Origin: Planctomycetia bacterium
GTDB taxonomy: Bacteria > Planctomycetota > Phycisphaerae > UBA1845 > Fen-1342
DNA length: 64,000 bases
Reading direction: 5' to 3'
NCBI GenBank assembly: GCA_015709575.1
Contig: CP054190.1
Coordinates: 3,036,616-3,100,615 of the forward strand
The notes below the pieces were generated by a model. The model did not search any database. It saw only the letters and a program-made list of their open reading frames with translations, and was not told the DNA's origin. Shown one piece after another: positions 26,959-39,107 of this stretch. Position 1 is the stretch's first letter, and each line of letters starts with the position of its first letter. The position numbers were made by a program, and so were the translations under genes.

Positions 26959-28638
26959 CTACAGCTTCGTGGCGCGGACGACTTCCTCGGGCGTCGTGTG
27001 GCCGGCACGGACCATCGCCCATCCGTCGTCGCGCAGCAGGCGCAGGCCGTTGCGACGGGCCGCAGGCAGCAGTTGCGATGCCGAGGCGCGCTGCACGATC
27101 AACTCGCGCAGTTCGTCGTTGAGCGAGAGCAGCTCGTAGATGGCGCGACGGCCCGCATAGCCGGTGTTGTGACATTCACGGCAGCCGCGGCCGCGCGCAA
27201 GCTTTTCGCCCGGCTTGTACTCAAAGTCCTTGGGCAGCGCCCGCACGTCCTCCGGGACATAGCTTTCGCGGCAGTGCTTGCAGATCGTGCGAACCAGGCG
27301 CTGCGCCATCACGGCCTCGACCGAGCTGGAGATCAGGAACGGCTCGACCCCCATGTCCATCAGGCGCGTGGCCGCGGAGACGGCGTCGTTGGTGTGCAGC
27401 GTGCTGAAGACCAGGTGGCCGGTGAGCGACGCGTTGATCGCGACCTCGGCGGTCTCCTTGTCGCGAATTTCGCCGACGAGGATGACGTCGGGATCGTGGC
27501 GCAGAAAGCTGCGCAGCGCGCGGGCGAACGTCAGCCCGATCTTGGGCAGCACCTGCACCTGGTTGACGCCCTCGAGGTAATACTCGATCGGATCCTCGAT
27601 CGTCAGGATCTTCAACTCGGGGCTGACGATCTCAGCCAGCGCGGCGTAGAGCGTGGTGGTCTTTCCGCTGCCGGTCGGACCGGTGACCAGGATGATGCCG
27701 TGCGGGCGGTTGATCATCTCCTGGAACGATGAGTAGGTTTCGCCCTCCATTCCCAGTTGAGGCAATAAGAGCTTCACCGAGGACTTATCGAGAATGCGCA
27801 GCACCATGCCTTCGCCGAAGGCCATCGGGATGATGCTGACGCGCAGGTCGATCTCGCGGGCCTGCATCTTGATCTTGAAGCTGCCGTCCTGCGGCAGGCG
27901 CTTCTCGGCGATGTTGAGCTGGCTGAGAATCTTGATGCGGCTGATGACCGCGTTCTGAAACCGCCGGATTTCCGGCGGGACGTTCGCGTTTCGCAGCACG
28001 CCGTCCACGCGATACCGCACCGCCAGGTCATGCTCGAACGGCTCAAAGTGAATGTCGCTGGCGCGCTGGTCAATCGCCTCCTTGAGAATCTCGTTGACGA
28101 GCTTGATGACGGAGGAATCCTGCGCCATCTGCACGTCAAGATCGGTCGAGTCCAGCCGCTGCTCGTCGATGACGGTGACGTCGTCGCTCTCGAGCACCAT
28201 CTCCTCGAGCACGTCACCACCGACGCCGTAAAACGCCTTGATCAGCTTGTTGATCTCGGAGCGCGTCGCCAGCACCGGCTCAACCGGGATGTTGATGCAG
28301 GTCCGCACCTCGTCCAGCGCGTACACGTTCAGCGGATCGCTGATGGCAACCACGATCCCGCGACCATTCCGGCGGACCGGAATCAACCCATAGCGGTGGA
28401 CCAGGCGGCTGGGAACGAGCTTCAGCAGGTCCGGGTCCACGTCCCCCTCGGACAGCTCTGCCACCGGAACCATGAACAGGTCGCTATAGACCTTCAGCAG
28501 GTCGCGCTCGCGCAGCGCGCCGCTGCGGACGAGAACGTGCTCGATCCGCTCGCTCGGCGAGCTGCGCCCGCTGAGCGCCCCTTCGAGCTGCTCACTCGAC
28601 ACCAACCCGCGATCGACTAGCGCTTCACTGATCGTCAT
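26959..28638 (-). CDS. Type II secretion / type IV pilus assembly ATPase (GspE/PilB family)
   Basis: This 559-residue cytoplasmic hexameric ATPase drives pseudopilus or pilus assembly. The N-terminal MshEN-type domain (about 1-150) precedes the ATPase core. The core has Walker A GPTGSGKTT, an Asp box (ILTIEDPIEYYLEGV), Walker B LVGEIRDKETAEVA, a His box (GHLVFSTLHTND) and a zinc-binding module with CKHC (about residue 460) and CREC (about 490). It lies 270 bp downstream of a zinc-ribbon protein gene and near a pseudopilin gene on the same strand, pointing to a type II secretion or pilus role. GspE and PilB cannot be separated from sequence alone. Confidence 0.92.
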   Translation of the reverse strand: MTISEALVDRGLVSSEQLEGALSGRSSPSERIEHVLVRSGALRERDLLKVYSDLFMVPVAELSEGDVDPDLLKLVPSRLVHRYGLIPVRRNGRGIVVAISDPLNVYALDEVRTCINIPVEPVLATRSEINKLIKAFYGVGGDVLEEMVLESDDVTVIDEQRLDSTDLDVQMAQDSSVIKLVNEILKEAIDQRASDIHFEPFEHDLAVRYRVDGVLRNANVPPEIRRFQNAVISRIKILSQLNIAEKRLPQDGSFKIKMQAREIDLRVSIIPMAFGEGMVLRILDKSSVKLLLPQLGMEGETYSSFQEMINRPHGIILVTGPTGSGKTTTLYAALAEIVSPELKILTIEDPIEYYLEGVNQVQVLPKIGLTFARALRSFLRHDPDVILVGEIRDKETAEVAINASLTGHLVFSTLHTNDAVSAATRLMDMGVEPFLISSSVEAVMAQRLVRTICKHCRESYVPEDVRALPKDFEYKPGEKLARGRGCRECHNTGYAGRRAIYELLSLNDELRELIVQRASASQLLPAARRNGLRLLRDDGWAMVRAGHTTPEEVVRATKL

Positions 28639-28762
28639 GCACCCGATCCCTCAGATTGACCGATGCCGGGACCATCCCCGGCCAGCAGCTCCGGATCACC
28701 CGGACACCGCTTATACCCGGCAGTCGCCCCGCGATTGCAGCCCAACTACCTTGTTATCGGAC

Positions 28763-28794
28763 AAAAAAATCCCCGTTTCTCCGCGTCGCCGCGG
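28763..28794 (-). terminator. Possible weak terminator before the GspE/PilB gene
   Basis: On the minus strand a short GNRA-loop hairpin (CCGCG/CGCGG) at 28794-28781 is followed after about 11 bases by seven Ts (28769-28763). It lies in the 270-bp gap after the zinc-ribbon gene. The spacing is not ideal. Confidence 0.3.
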
Positions 28795-28908
28795 CAGTGG
28801 CCGCCACCGCGAAATCGCCGCAACGGCTACGCCACCTTGCCGCACAGACGAGCTGCAGTCTGACACCCGCGGACGGCGGCCTCGCCTCCGCGACCACTGG
28901 TGGGACCA

Positions 28909-29313
28909 TCACGGCCACGGCGGCAGCGGGGCCTCGCCCTTGGGCTGCTGAATCTCCAGGCCGGGATAATAGCCCTGGGTGTATGTGCTCTTGCAGGCGG
29001 TGCAGCGCGGGGACTGCGGGATGCGCGGCGTGCCGGATGACCTGTCCGGGACGGGCACGAACACGCGCTTGCAGGACACGCAGAAAAACTTGGGAAAGAC
29101 CGCCGACTGGCGACAATGCGGGCACGGATAAGGGGCGATGTCGAGGCTCTTGAACTCGGCGGAAACGTCCTTTTTACACGCCAGGCACGCCCCGTTAATC
29201 ATGACCCGGGTCGCGAAGTCCGCGCCGCTGGATCCTCGACGCCCGAACACCAGAAACGCGGCCACGCCCAGCGCGAGCAGCGCAAAGACACCCAGCGCGA
29301 CGTTTCTCGACAT
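28909..29313 (-). CDS. Membrane-anchored zinc-ribbon protein, unknown function
   Basis: The protein has 134 residues: one N-terminal membrane helix (about 5-23) and then four CxxC pairs at C43/C46, C64/C67, C78/C81 and C104/C107. This fits two zinc ribbons or two rubredoxin-like knuckles. The C-terminal tail is Pro-rich. It starts at an ATG at 29313, 12 bp after the pseudopilin stop, so the two are probably one transcript, with the GspE/PilB gene further downstream. The function is not recognised; a role in pseudopilus assembly is a guess from context. Confidence 0.7.
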   Translation of the reverse strand: MSRNVALGVFALLALGVAAFLVFGRRGSSGADFATRVMINGACLACKKDVSAEFKSLDIAPYPCPHCRQSAVFPKFFCVSCKRVFVPVPDRSSGTPRIPQSPRCTACKSTYTQGYYPGLEIQQPKGEAPLPPWP

Positions 29314-29325
29314 CCGGTCGGCCCC

Positions 29326-30378
29326 TTACTGGCGCTGGGCCGAGCGATTCGGGAGCTTCCGCCACGCGTTGTTGTTTGTCTTCCAGGCCGGGCTTAGCTC
29401 ATCGGGAAAGGAGTAGGGATGCCAGTGGTCCGGGCCGAGCAGCTTGCCGAGGCCGGGATTCTCAAGCAGGCGCCGGCCCGGCGGCTTGTTCCAAGGGGAG
29501 CTGGGATCGCGCCATTCGGCGATGTCCGCCGTGTTCTGGCGCTCATAGACGCCAAATCCCCACGGCTCGACCTTGTCGCGCACGCCGCTCTCACCCGGCC
29601 GCCACAGGAACGTCTGCGTCGTATTGACGGTTTCGAAGTAAAGCTCGTTCTGATTTCGCGGCGGGCGCGGCGTGACGACGGCGACGTGGCCGTCGCGGTA
29701 GAGAAAATTCGCGCCGAAGGTTTTTCCGTGCCGCCAGCCGACCATGCCGGCGACAGGGTTGATGAACTGCACGATGTCGGGCTGGTAGCCCAGCACGCGC
29801 GGTGCCATGACCCAGGCGGCGTTGACGGAGCCGATCCACGACCACCAGCCGTCGGCGGCGTAGACCTGCCGCGCCGCGTCGCCGTGCAGATCCTTGGGGA
29901 ATTGATAGTGCATGATCTGGCTGAGGCCGTAGCTGGTGCGCGTGCCGAACTTCGGCGATTCATTGACGCCGAAATTCTCAACGAAGCGATACGCATTGGC
30001 CCAGCCGGAAACGCCGCCCTGCCCGCGCTTCTGCATGGGCGAGTCGGGGCGCTGATCGCTGGGGCACACACCGGCCTTGGGATCGCTCAGATAGCCGTTG
30101 TCAAAAAGTACATCGACCCAGGTGAGCATGAAGGGCTGCGTTCCGGCCGGTGCCCCGGGTTCACCGTCGTCCCAGCCGGGGCCGAACCCGTTGTTCTCCG
30201 ACTGGCAGGCCGCGACGGCGACGCCCTGGCCGTGCAGGTTGGCCTGTGACTTGGCGCGCCGCGCCTGCTCGCGGGCTTCGCTCAGCGCCGGCAGCAGGAT
30301 CGAGATCAACAGCGCGATGATGGCGACGACGACGAGCAATTCGATCAGCGTGAACGCGGGCCGACGACAGGTTGACAT
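29326..30378 (-). CDS. Type II secretion pseudopilin / prepilin with planctomycete C-terminal domain
   Basis: The ATG at 30378 (GAGGAAG just upstream) gives 350 residues. The prepilin leader MSTCRRPA is followed by [20 protein letters not shown], with Glu at mature position 5; the residue before the cleavage site is Ala rather than the usual Gly. The C-terminal region contains [12 protein letters not shown], matching the H/DG motif typical of planctomycete pseudopilins. It is exported and processed by prepilin peptidase, then assembled by a GspE/PilB ATPase such as the one two genes downstream. Planctomycetes carry many such genes with individual substrates unknown. Confidence 0.85.
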   Translation of the reverse strand: MSTCRRPAFTLIELLVVVAIIALLISILLPALSEAREQARRAKSQANLHGQGVAVAACQSENNGFGPGWDDGEPGAPAGTQPFMLTWVDVLFDNGYLSDPKAGVCPSDQRPDSPMQKRGQGGVSGWANAYRFVENFGVNESPKFGTRTSYGLSQIMHYQFPKDLHGDAARQVYAADGWWSWIGSVNAAWVMAPRVLGYQPDIVQFINPVAGMVGWRHGKTFGANFLYRDGHVAVVTPRPPRNQNELYFETVNTTQTFLWRPGESGVRDKVEPWGFGVYERQNTADIAEWRDPSSPWNKPPGRRLLENPGLGKLLGPDHWHPYSFPDELSPAWKTNNNAWRKLPNRSAQRQ

Positions 30379-30460
30379 GGCTTCCTCGCGTAGACGGGGC
30401 GCGACACTGACCCGCCGGCGCGAATTCGCGCCCGGCCAGCGCACGCTTCACTATCCGATC

Positions 30461-30489
30461 ATCATAGAACCCGCGGCGCGGGTGAACAA
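30461..30489 (-). promoter_or_regulatory. Predicted promoter of the pseudopilin gene
   Basis: On the minus strand TTGTTC (30489-30484), 17 bp and TATGAT (30466-30461) form a good sigma-70-type promoter. The leader would be about 75 bases. The rest of the 318-bp divergent gap (30379-30696) holds no gene. On the plus strand a TACAAT box at 30666-30671 precedes the sigma factor gene. Confidence 0.55.
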
Positions 30490-30696
30490 GCCGGGGTGGC
30501 CTCACACGCTGCGGCGGCCGATCCCCGACGACGGGCGATGCGCTGCCGGCCCGCGCGTCCGGGCCGGAGCGTCGGCCTACCGGAGCGGTCGCGAACCGCC
30601 CGGGCAGGCAAACTGCGAACGCGCAGGCCCGCGGGCGGCGGCGAAGGGTGGCGCGGCGTGGCAGGTACAATGCGGGAGCCACTTCGGAGAGCGACC

Positions 30697-31347
30697 ATGT
30701 CATCCGCCGCCGGCGATGCGAGCATGCACCCTGAGTCAGGCGGACCGGACCTGACGGCGTCGCAGCTCGGCCGCGACGATCTGGTGCTCGTGCAGCGACT
30801 GCGCGATGGCGATGCCGAGGCCGTGGCGGGACTGGCGCGCCGACACGGGGATGAGCTGCGGCTGTTCTGTCGGCGGATGCTGAGCGACGCGACGCAGGCC
30901 GAGGACGTCGTCCAGGACGTGTTCACGGCTTGCTGCGGGCTGTCGGCCGAGAGCCTTCCGACCTCGAGCGTGCGCGGCTGGCTGTATCAGCTCTGTCGCA
31001 ATCGCTGCATCGACGCGCTGCGGCGTCGCAGGCCGGCGGCGGGTGCGCTGGCATATGAGCGGCGCGGCGCGCAGCGCAGCTTTGAGAGCGCGGTGGACCC
31101 GTTGACGACGCCCGCCGGCAAGGCGCTGAAACGCGACCGGGCGGAGCGCGTGCTGGCGGCGCTGTCGGGTCTGGATGAAGAGCTGCGGGCGGTGGTGCTG
31201 ATGCGCTACTTCCAGAATCTCTCGCGCGAGGAGATCTCCGAGGCGATCGGCTTGGGTCTGGCCGGAACCAAGGCCCGGCTCTCGAAGGCGATGGAGGCGC
31301 TGCGCGACGCGCTGGGGGGCATGGGGGAGACGCACGCGGGCGGATGA
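30697..31347 (+). CDS. ECF-type RNA polymerase sigma factor
   Basis: This 216-residue regulator starts at an ATG with GGAGAG seven bases upstream. Region 2 (LVLVQRLRDGDAEAVAGLARRHGDE and QAEDVVQDVFTACCG are its two key stretches) binds the -10 element. Region 4 (ALSGLDEELRAVVLMRYF, EEISEAIGLGLAGTKARLSKA) is a helix-turn-helix for the -35. A longer in-frame start upstream is possible, but it would add an unstructured Arg/Gly-rich tail without a ribosome site. No anti-sigma gene is adjacent: topA converges directly after it. Planctomycetes encode many ECF factors, and the target genes are unknown. Confidence 0.85.
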   Translation: MSSAAGDASMHPESGGPDLTASQLGRDDLVLVQRLRDGDAEAVAGLARRHGDELRLFCRRMLSDATQAEDVVQDVFTACCGLSAESLPTSSVRGWLYQLCRNRCIDALRRRRPAAGALAYERRGAQRSFESAVDPLTTPAGKALKRDRAERVLAALSGLDEELRAVVLMRYFQNLSREEISEAIGLGLAGTKARLSKAMEALRDALGGMGETHAGG

Positions 31348-31425
31348 GCGCAGCCGCACTCGACGCGCAGCATCCGGTGCAGCATCGCGGAGGCCGCGTG
31401 ACACGGGAGAAGCACTGCCGGTCAA

Positions 31426-34515
<3,090 letters not shown>

Positions 34516-34840
34516 CACAGCCTCTAAATCTTTTTCAATAAAGACCTTACGAAAACACGAGCCGCGGCGTCCGTACCGTCCGGCGCAATCCTTCATCGGC
34601 GCGCCGGGTCAATCTTCCCCAACGTTACCGGCTGAACCCCTCCCTCAACTGTTAGTAGGAAGTGCGCCCCTGTCAAGGCGGCAAGCACGCAATCTGCTGG
34701 TGATCGGGGTGATTACCCATCGCAAAAATCGGAATTGGGAGCGGTTACGGAGGCCCGGGCGGACGGCAAATTGCACCGCCAGAACCCGTCGCCGGATGCC
34801 GGCAAACCGCGCCGCTGTGGCCCGGCCGGCGGTCCCTCGG
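34516..34840. other. Intergenic region upstream of topA
   Basis: This 325-bp gap between ribBA (stop at 34841) and topA, both on the minus strand, has no gene. It contains a topA promoter candidate (34649-34676) and AT-rich sequence near 34520-34550. Confidence 0.5.
34649..34676 (-). promoter_or_regulatory. Predicted promoter of topA
   Basis: On the minus strand a perfect TTGACA (34676-34671) is followed after 16 bp by TAACAG (34654-34649), a weak -10. Transcription would start about 125 bp before topA. Confidence 0.45.
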
Positions 34841-36079
34841 CTACACGTTTCGAAGCGTGTGGCCGAGCTTTTCCTTCTTCGTCCGCAGGTAGCGACGGTT
34901 CGCATCGGTCGCGGGCGCTTCGAGCGGAAGCTGCTCGACGACGTGCAGGCCATAGACCTCGAGCCGCGACACCTTCTTGGGGTTGTTCGTCAGAATTCGT
35001 ATGCGCGACAGGCCGAGATCCCGAAGGATTTGTGCCCCGACGCCGTAGTCGCGTCGATCGGCGGGCAGCCCGAGGCGCTCGTTGGCCTCGACCGTGTCCA
35101 ACCCCTCGTCCTGTAGGCGATAGGCGCGGAGCTTGTTCACCAGGCCGATGCCGCGACCCTCGTGTCCGCGGAGATACACGACCACGCCGCGCCCGGCCGC
35201 TGCGACGGCCTCCATCGCGGCGTCAAGCTGGTCGCCGCACTCGCACCGCATGGAGCCGAACACGTCACCGGTAAGACACTCGGAGTGCACGCGCACCAGT
35301 GTCGGCTCCTCGGCCCGTTCGTCGCCCGGCGCGCCGATCCCGCCCATGCACAGGGCGACGTGCGCTGTGCCGTCGGCGTGCGAATGATAGGCGTGCAGCG
35401 TCCAATCGCCGAAGCGGTTGCGAATCGGAACGGACTCAACCCGCTCGACCACCCGCTCGCGCTGCATCCGAAACTCGACCAGGTCGGCGATGGTGGCCAT
35501 TTTCAGGCCGTGGACGCGGCAGAACTCGGTCAGTTGCGGGACGCGCGCCATGCTGCCGTCGTCGTTGAGAATCTCGATCAGCGCAGCGCCAGGCATCAGT
35601 CCGGCGAGGCGGCAGAGATCGACGCTGCCCTCGGTCTGGCCGGTGCGAACCAGCACACCGCCGTCGCGCGCGATCAGCGGGTTCACGTGACCGGGGCGGG
35701 CGAAGTCCTCCGGCTGGGCCTCCTCGGCCACGGTGTGCCGAATCGTGATCGACCGGTCGGACGCGGATACGCCGGTGCTGGTGCCGAGGCGAGTGGCGGC
35801 GTCGATCGTGACCGTGAAAGCCGTGCCCAGCGGCGTGGTATTGACCGGCGCCTGCGGCCCCAGCCCCAGCTTCGCGCAGCGCGCCGCGGAGAGCGCGACG
35901 CACAGCGTACCGCGGCCGAAGCGCAGCATGAAGTTGATCGCCTCGGGGGTGGCGAACTCCGCCGGCAGCACGAGGTCGCCCTCGTTTTCGCGGTCCTCAT
36001 CATCCACCAGCACGATCATTCGGCCCGCGCGCAGCTCATCCAGTATCTCGGGGATCGGCGAGAACGGCGGGCGAGGCAT
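34841..36079 (-). CDS. ribBA: Bifunctional riboflavin biosynthesis protein RibBA
   Basis: The 412-residue protein makes both early precursors of riboflavin. The N-terminal half is 3,4-dihydroxy-2-butanone-4-phosphate synthase (VDDEDRENEGDLVLPAEF, GHVNPLIARDGGVLVRTGQT). The C-terminal half is GTP cyclohydrolase II, with the zinc cysteines in SECLTGDVFGSMRCECGDQ, and RGHEGRGIGLVNKLRAY and YGVGAQILRDLGL. Both sets of catalytic motifs look intact. The start at 36079 matches the family N-terminus. No FMN riboswitch was seen in the 223-bp region shared with the divergent fatty-acid-like cluster. Other rib genes are not in the window. Confidence 0.96.
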   Translation of the reverse strand: MPRPPFSPIPEILDELRAGRMIVLVDDEDRENEGDLVLPAEFATPEAINFMLRFGRGTLCVALSAARCAKLGLGPQAPVNTTPLGTAFTVTIDAATRLGTSTGVSASDRSITIRHTVAEEAQPEDFARPGHVNPLIARDGGVLVRTGQTEGSVDLCRLAGLMPGAALIEILNDDGSMARVPQLTEFCRVHGLKMATIADLVEFRMQRERVVERVESVPIRNRFGDWTLHAYHSHADGTAHVALCMGGIGAPGDERAEEPTLVRVHSECLTGDVFGSMRCECGDQLDAAMEAVAAAGRGVVVYLRGHEGRGIGLVNKLRAYRLQDEGLDTVEANERLGLPADRRDYGVGAQILRDLGLSRIRILTNNPKKVSRLEVYGLHVVEQLPLEAPATDANRRYLRTKKEKLGHTLRNV

Positions 36080-36302
36080 GTGGGCTACTCCGCGGCCAGG
36101 ATGTCGAGACCCGGGAGGTTTTCAACGTGCGGACCCGGGCACACCAGAGTGTAGCGGGTTTGCGGTCCGGTGGCGGATGCCGCGGTGGGGCGATATGATT
36201 CCCCGCTTGCGCCCCGGCGGCGCGCCCGTCCCCGCCCCACGCCCGACAGCCGGGCCTCGGTCGGAGCGTCCGGGCCGGGGTCGGATCGGAGCGAGCGTCG
36301 CG

Positions 36303-36809
36303 GTGAAATTCGTTCTCGTGGATCGCATCAGCATGTGGGAGCCGGGTCAGCGGCTGATCGCGCACAAGAGCGTGTCGCTGGCGGAGGAATATCTCCAGGA
36401 TCATTTCCCCCGGTTCCCGGTACTGCCCGGCGTGCTCATGCTGGAGGCGCTGACGCAGTCGGCGGCCTGGCTGGTCCGGGCGTCGCTGAACTTCGCTCCA
36501 TCGGTCGTGTTGCTGCGGGAAGCGCGGAACGTTACATATAAGTCGTTCGTCGTGCCGGGTCGCACGCTCGACATGGAAGTATCCTGCCGTCAACTGGACG
36601 CCGGAGAGAGTGTCTTTCAGGCATCCGGGACGGTGGACGGCCGCCCGACGCTCAAGGGCCAGCTGGTGCTGCGGCACCTGAACCTGGCCGATCAGGACGC
36701 AGCGCTGGCGGAGACCGATCAGCGGCTGCGGGAGCGGCATCGGCGGCAGTTTGAGCTTCTGGGCGGTCCCGGCGCTCGCCGGGAGGCCGCGTGCGCGGCG
36801 CCGGCCTGA
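36303..36809 (+). CDS. FabZ-type hotdog dehydratase (first of two)
   Basis: This 168-residue protein starts with GTG at 36303, with GGAGCG about 9 bases upstream. It is a hotdog-fold 3-hydroxyacyl-ACP dehydratase. The catalytic pair is His34 in DHFPRFPVLPGVLMLEAL and Glu48 in the same motif, with the same 14-residue spacing as in FabZ. It opens a five-gene plus-strand cluster with ACP, a second FabZ-like protein and two ketosynthases. A charged C-terminal tail of about 25 residues is unusual. The chain acted on is unknown. Confidence 0.82.
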   Translation: MKFVLVDRISMWEPGQRLIAHKSVSLAEEYLQDHFPRFPVLPGVLMLEALTQSAAWLVRASLNFAPSVVLLREARNVTYKSFVVPGRTLDMEVSCRQLDAGESVFQASGTVDGRPTLKGQLVLRHLNLADQDAALAETDQRLRERHRRQFELLGGPGARREAACAAPA

Positions 36810-36839
36810 CGGCTGCGGTGCAGCGTGGAGGATGAGACG

Positions 36840-37223
36840 TTGACCAGGGATGAGATTCTGGCAAAGGTTCGCGCAACGCTGGTCGAAGCGCTGAGCGTGG
36901 ACGATGAAGAGGTCACGGAGAGCGCGTTCCTCCGCAAGGACCTGGGGGCGGAGTCGATCGACTTTCTCGACATCGTGTTCCGCCTGGAGAAGGCGTTTGG
37001 CATCAAGATCGCGCAGGATGAGTTGATTCCCCGCGATATCGTTCAGAACCCGCAGTATGTCGCGGCCGGTCGGCTCAACGCAGACGGGCTGGCGGCGCTG
37101 CACCGGGCCATGCCGCATGCCGACCTCTCCGCGTTCTCGAGCAACCCGCGCATCGACGACCTGCCGGACGTCTTCACGGTCGGCACGATCGTGAGCTTCG
37201 TGCAATCCAAGCTCGGCAAGTAG
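36840..37223 (+). CDS. Acyl carrier protein
   Basis: This carrier protein of 127 residues has the phosphopantetheine attachment serine Ser39 in DLGAESIDFLDIVF. It is longer than FabF-pathway ACPs (about 78), with an insertion between helices containing AAGRLNADGLAALHRAMP. An upstream GTG at 36825 is in frame, but GGAGGA lies at 36827-36832, inside that extension and 7 bases before a TTG at 36840. TTG is therefore the likely start. It sits between two dehydratase genes and should carry the chain handled by this cluster. Confidence 0.83.
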   Translation: MTRDEILAKVRATLVEALSVDDEEVTESAFLRKDLGAESIDFLDIVFRLEKAFGIKIAQDELIPRDIVQNPQYVAAGRLNADGLAALHRAMPHADLSAFSSNPRIDDLPDVFTVGTIVSFVQSKLGK

Positions 37224-37257
37224 CCGCCGCCGCGCCGCGGCAGAAGGGAGCGACCGC

Positions 37258-37746
37258 GTGCGGTGGTTCTGGTTTGATCGCTTCACCGAGTTTGAGCCGG
37301 GCCGCCGGGCCGTGGCGGTGAAGTGTGTCACGCTGGCCGAGGAGCACCTGCACGACCACTGGGCCGAGTTCCCCGTCATGCCGCCCTCGCTGATGATCGA
37401 GGGCATGGCCCAGACCGCCGGCATCCTGGTCGGGGAGGCGCGGCAATTCCGCGAAAAGGTCATTCTCGCCAAGATCAAGCGGGCCGAGCTGCGGCAACTG
37501 GTCCGTCCCGGCAGCCGCCTCCGCTACGAGGCGGATGTGGAATCCCTCAGCGACGGCGCGGCGTCGACCCGCGGCCGCGTCTTTTGCGACGATGCGCACA
37601 TCGGGGACGTGGACCTGGTCTTCTCGCACGTGGACAACAACATCAGTGGGCTGGAGTTCCCGCAGGAGAACTTCGTCTTCACGGAGGAATTCATGGGGCT
37701 GCTGCGGAGCTTTCGGCCGGGGCAGCCGCAGGGGGTGGCGCTGTGA
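37258..37746 (+). CDS. FabZ-type hotdog dehydratase (second of two)
   Basis: This 162-residue protein starts with GTG at 37258 behind AAGGGAG. It keeps His34 and Glu48 of the hotdog active site (DHWAEFPVMPPSLMIEGM), but PPSL replaces the usual PGVL, so it has diverged from the first copy. Its stop codon overlaps the start of the next ketosynthase gene (GTGA), a sign of translational coupling. Two dehydratases in one cluster suggest either different chain lengths or a heteromeric enzyme; which applies is not known. Confidence 0.8.
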   Translation: MRWFWFDRFTEFEPGRRAVAVKCVTLAEEHLHDHWAEFPVMPPSLMIEGMAQTAGILVGEARQFREKVILAKIKRAELRQLVRPGSRLRYEADVESLSDGAASTRGRVFCDDAHIGDVDLVFSHVDNNISGLEFPQENFVFTEEFMGLLRSFRPGQPQGVAL

Positions 37747-39083
37747 GCGATCGCCGGGTGGTCATCACGGGCGTGGGTCCGGTGGCGCCGCTGGGCGTCG
37801 GCGTGGCGGAGTTCTGGTCGGCCCTGCTGGAGGGGCGAAACGCCGTGCGGCGGATCAGCGCCTTTGATCCCGGCCGCTTCGACTCACACGTCGGTTCGCA
37901 GGTCGAGGGCGTGGCGGCCAAGGACTTCGTGCCGAAGGGCTACCGCAAAGCCGAAAAGATCATGGCCCGCGACATCGTGCTGGCGGTGGTGGCGGCGCAC
38001 CACGCCGTCAGCGACGCCGGACTGCGGACCAAGTGCCTGATCGAGCGCGGCGACGCCACGGGCGAACCGAACCTCGACAGCACGCGCTTCGGCGCCAACA
38101 TCGGCTCGGGCCTGATCTGCGCCGACCTGGCCGAACTGGCCGAAGCGCTGCACAACAGCAGCGAAAACGGGCGGTTCAGCATCGCGCGCTGGGGCACGGA
38201 GGGGATGAACAACCTCACGCCGCTCTGGCTGTTGAAGTTTTTGCCGAACATGCTGGCCTGCCACGTCACGATCGTGCACGACTGCCAGGGACCGAGCAAC
38301 ACCATCACCTGCGGCGAGGCCAGCAGTCACCTGGCCATCGGCGAGGCCTTCCGCACCATCGCCCGCGGCGTGGCCGACGTCTGCATCTGCGGCGGGGCCG
38401 AGAGCAAGATCAACCCGATGGCCCTGCTGCGGCAGTCGCTGGGCCGGCGGCTCAGCCGCCGCAACGACGATCCCGCCACCGCCTGCCGCCCCTTCGGCCT
38501 GGAGCGCGACGGCACCGCGATCAGCGAGGGCGGCGGACTGGTGATCCTGGAGGATCTCGAGCACGCCCGACGGCGCGGGGCGCGGATCTACGCCGAGCTG
38601 GTCGGCTTCGGTGCCGCCAACGACGCCGCACCGCCGACGCAGCCGAGCACACCCCCGGCCGACGGACGTGGTGCGGCTTTGGCGCTGCGCAAGGCGCTGC
38701 GCGACGCGAAGCTGGATCCGCAGGCGCTGGATCTGGTCAGTGCGTTCGCCCCCGGCATTCCCGCGCACGATGCCTCCGAAGCGGCCGCGCTCAAGGCCGT
38801 GCTGGGAGCGCGGCTGGCGGAGGTGCCGATCCTGGCCATCAAGGGCGGCATCGGAAACAACGGCGCCGGCAGCGGGGCGCTCGATTTCATCGCGATGGTG
38901 CTGTCGCTCTACAACGCCACGCTGCCGCCCACGGTCAACGGCCGGTTCGTCGATCCGTCGCTCGGGCTGCGGGCGACCGTCGGGCGGTCGGTGGATGCCC
39001 GGGTCGAGACGGCCGCGTCGCTGGCTTACGCCCTGGGCGGCGGGCAGAACGCCGCGCTGCTGATCCGCCGCTACCGTGACTGA
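37743..39083 (+). CDS. Ketosynthase-like protein lacking both catalytic histidines
   Basis: This 446-residue thiolase-fold protein starts with GTG at 37743 and overlaps the previous gene by 4 bp. It aligns with FabF over its whole length (RRVVITGVGPVAPLG start, SEGGGLVILEDLEHARRRGA). The nucleophile Cys190 is kept in the unusual context TITCGEASS. The first catalytic His (normally in AHGTST) aligns with Phe335 in SAFAPGIP. The second (normally KSMxGH) aligns with Asn372 in IKGGIGNNGAG, while Lys367 is kept. It is probably not a normal condensing enzyme and may act as a chain-length-factor-like partner of the next gene product. Confidence 0.8.
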   Translation: MSDRRVVITGVGPVAPLGVGVAEFWSALLEGRNAVRRISAFDPGRFDSHVGSQVEGVAAKDFVPKGYRKAEKIMARDIVLAVVAAHHAVSDAGLRTKCLIERGDATGEPNLDSTRFGANIGSGLICADLAELAEALHNSSENGRFSIARWGTEGMNNLTPLWLLKFLPNMLACHVTIVHDCQGPSNTITCGEASSHLAIGEAFRTIARGVADVCICGGAESKINPMALLRQSLGRRLSRRNDDPATACRPFGLERDGTAISEGGGLVILEDLEHARRRGARIYAELVGFGAANDAAPPTQPSTPPADGRGAALALRKALRDAKLDPQALDLVSAFAPGIPAHDASEAAALKAVLGARLAEVPILAIKGGIGNNGAGSGALDFIAMVLSLYNATLPPTVNGRFVDPSLGLRATVGRSVDARVETAASLAYALGGGQNAALLIRRYRD

Positions 39084-39107
39084 CACGAGACCGTGGAGCA
39101 ACGCGCC

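Noticed and set aside
36080..36302. FMN riboswitch upstream of ribBA
   Set aside because: None of the conserved RFN motifs were found in the 223-bp region on the ribBA strand.
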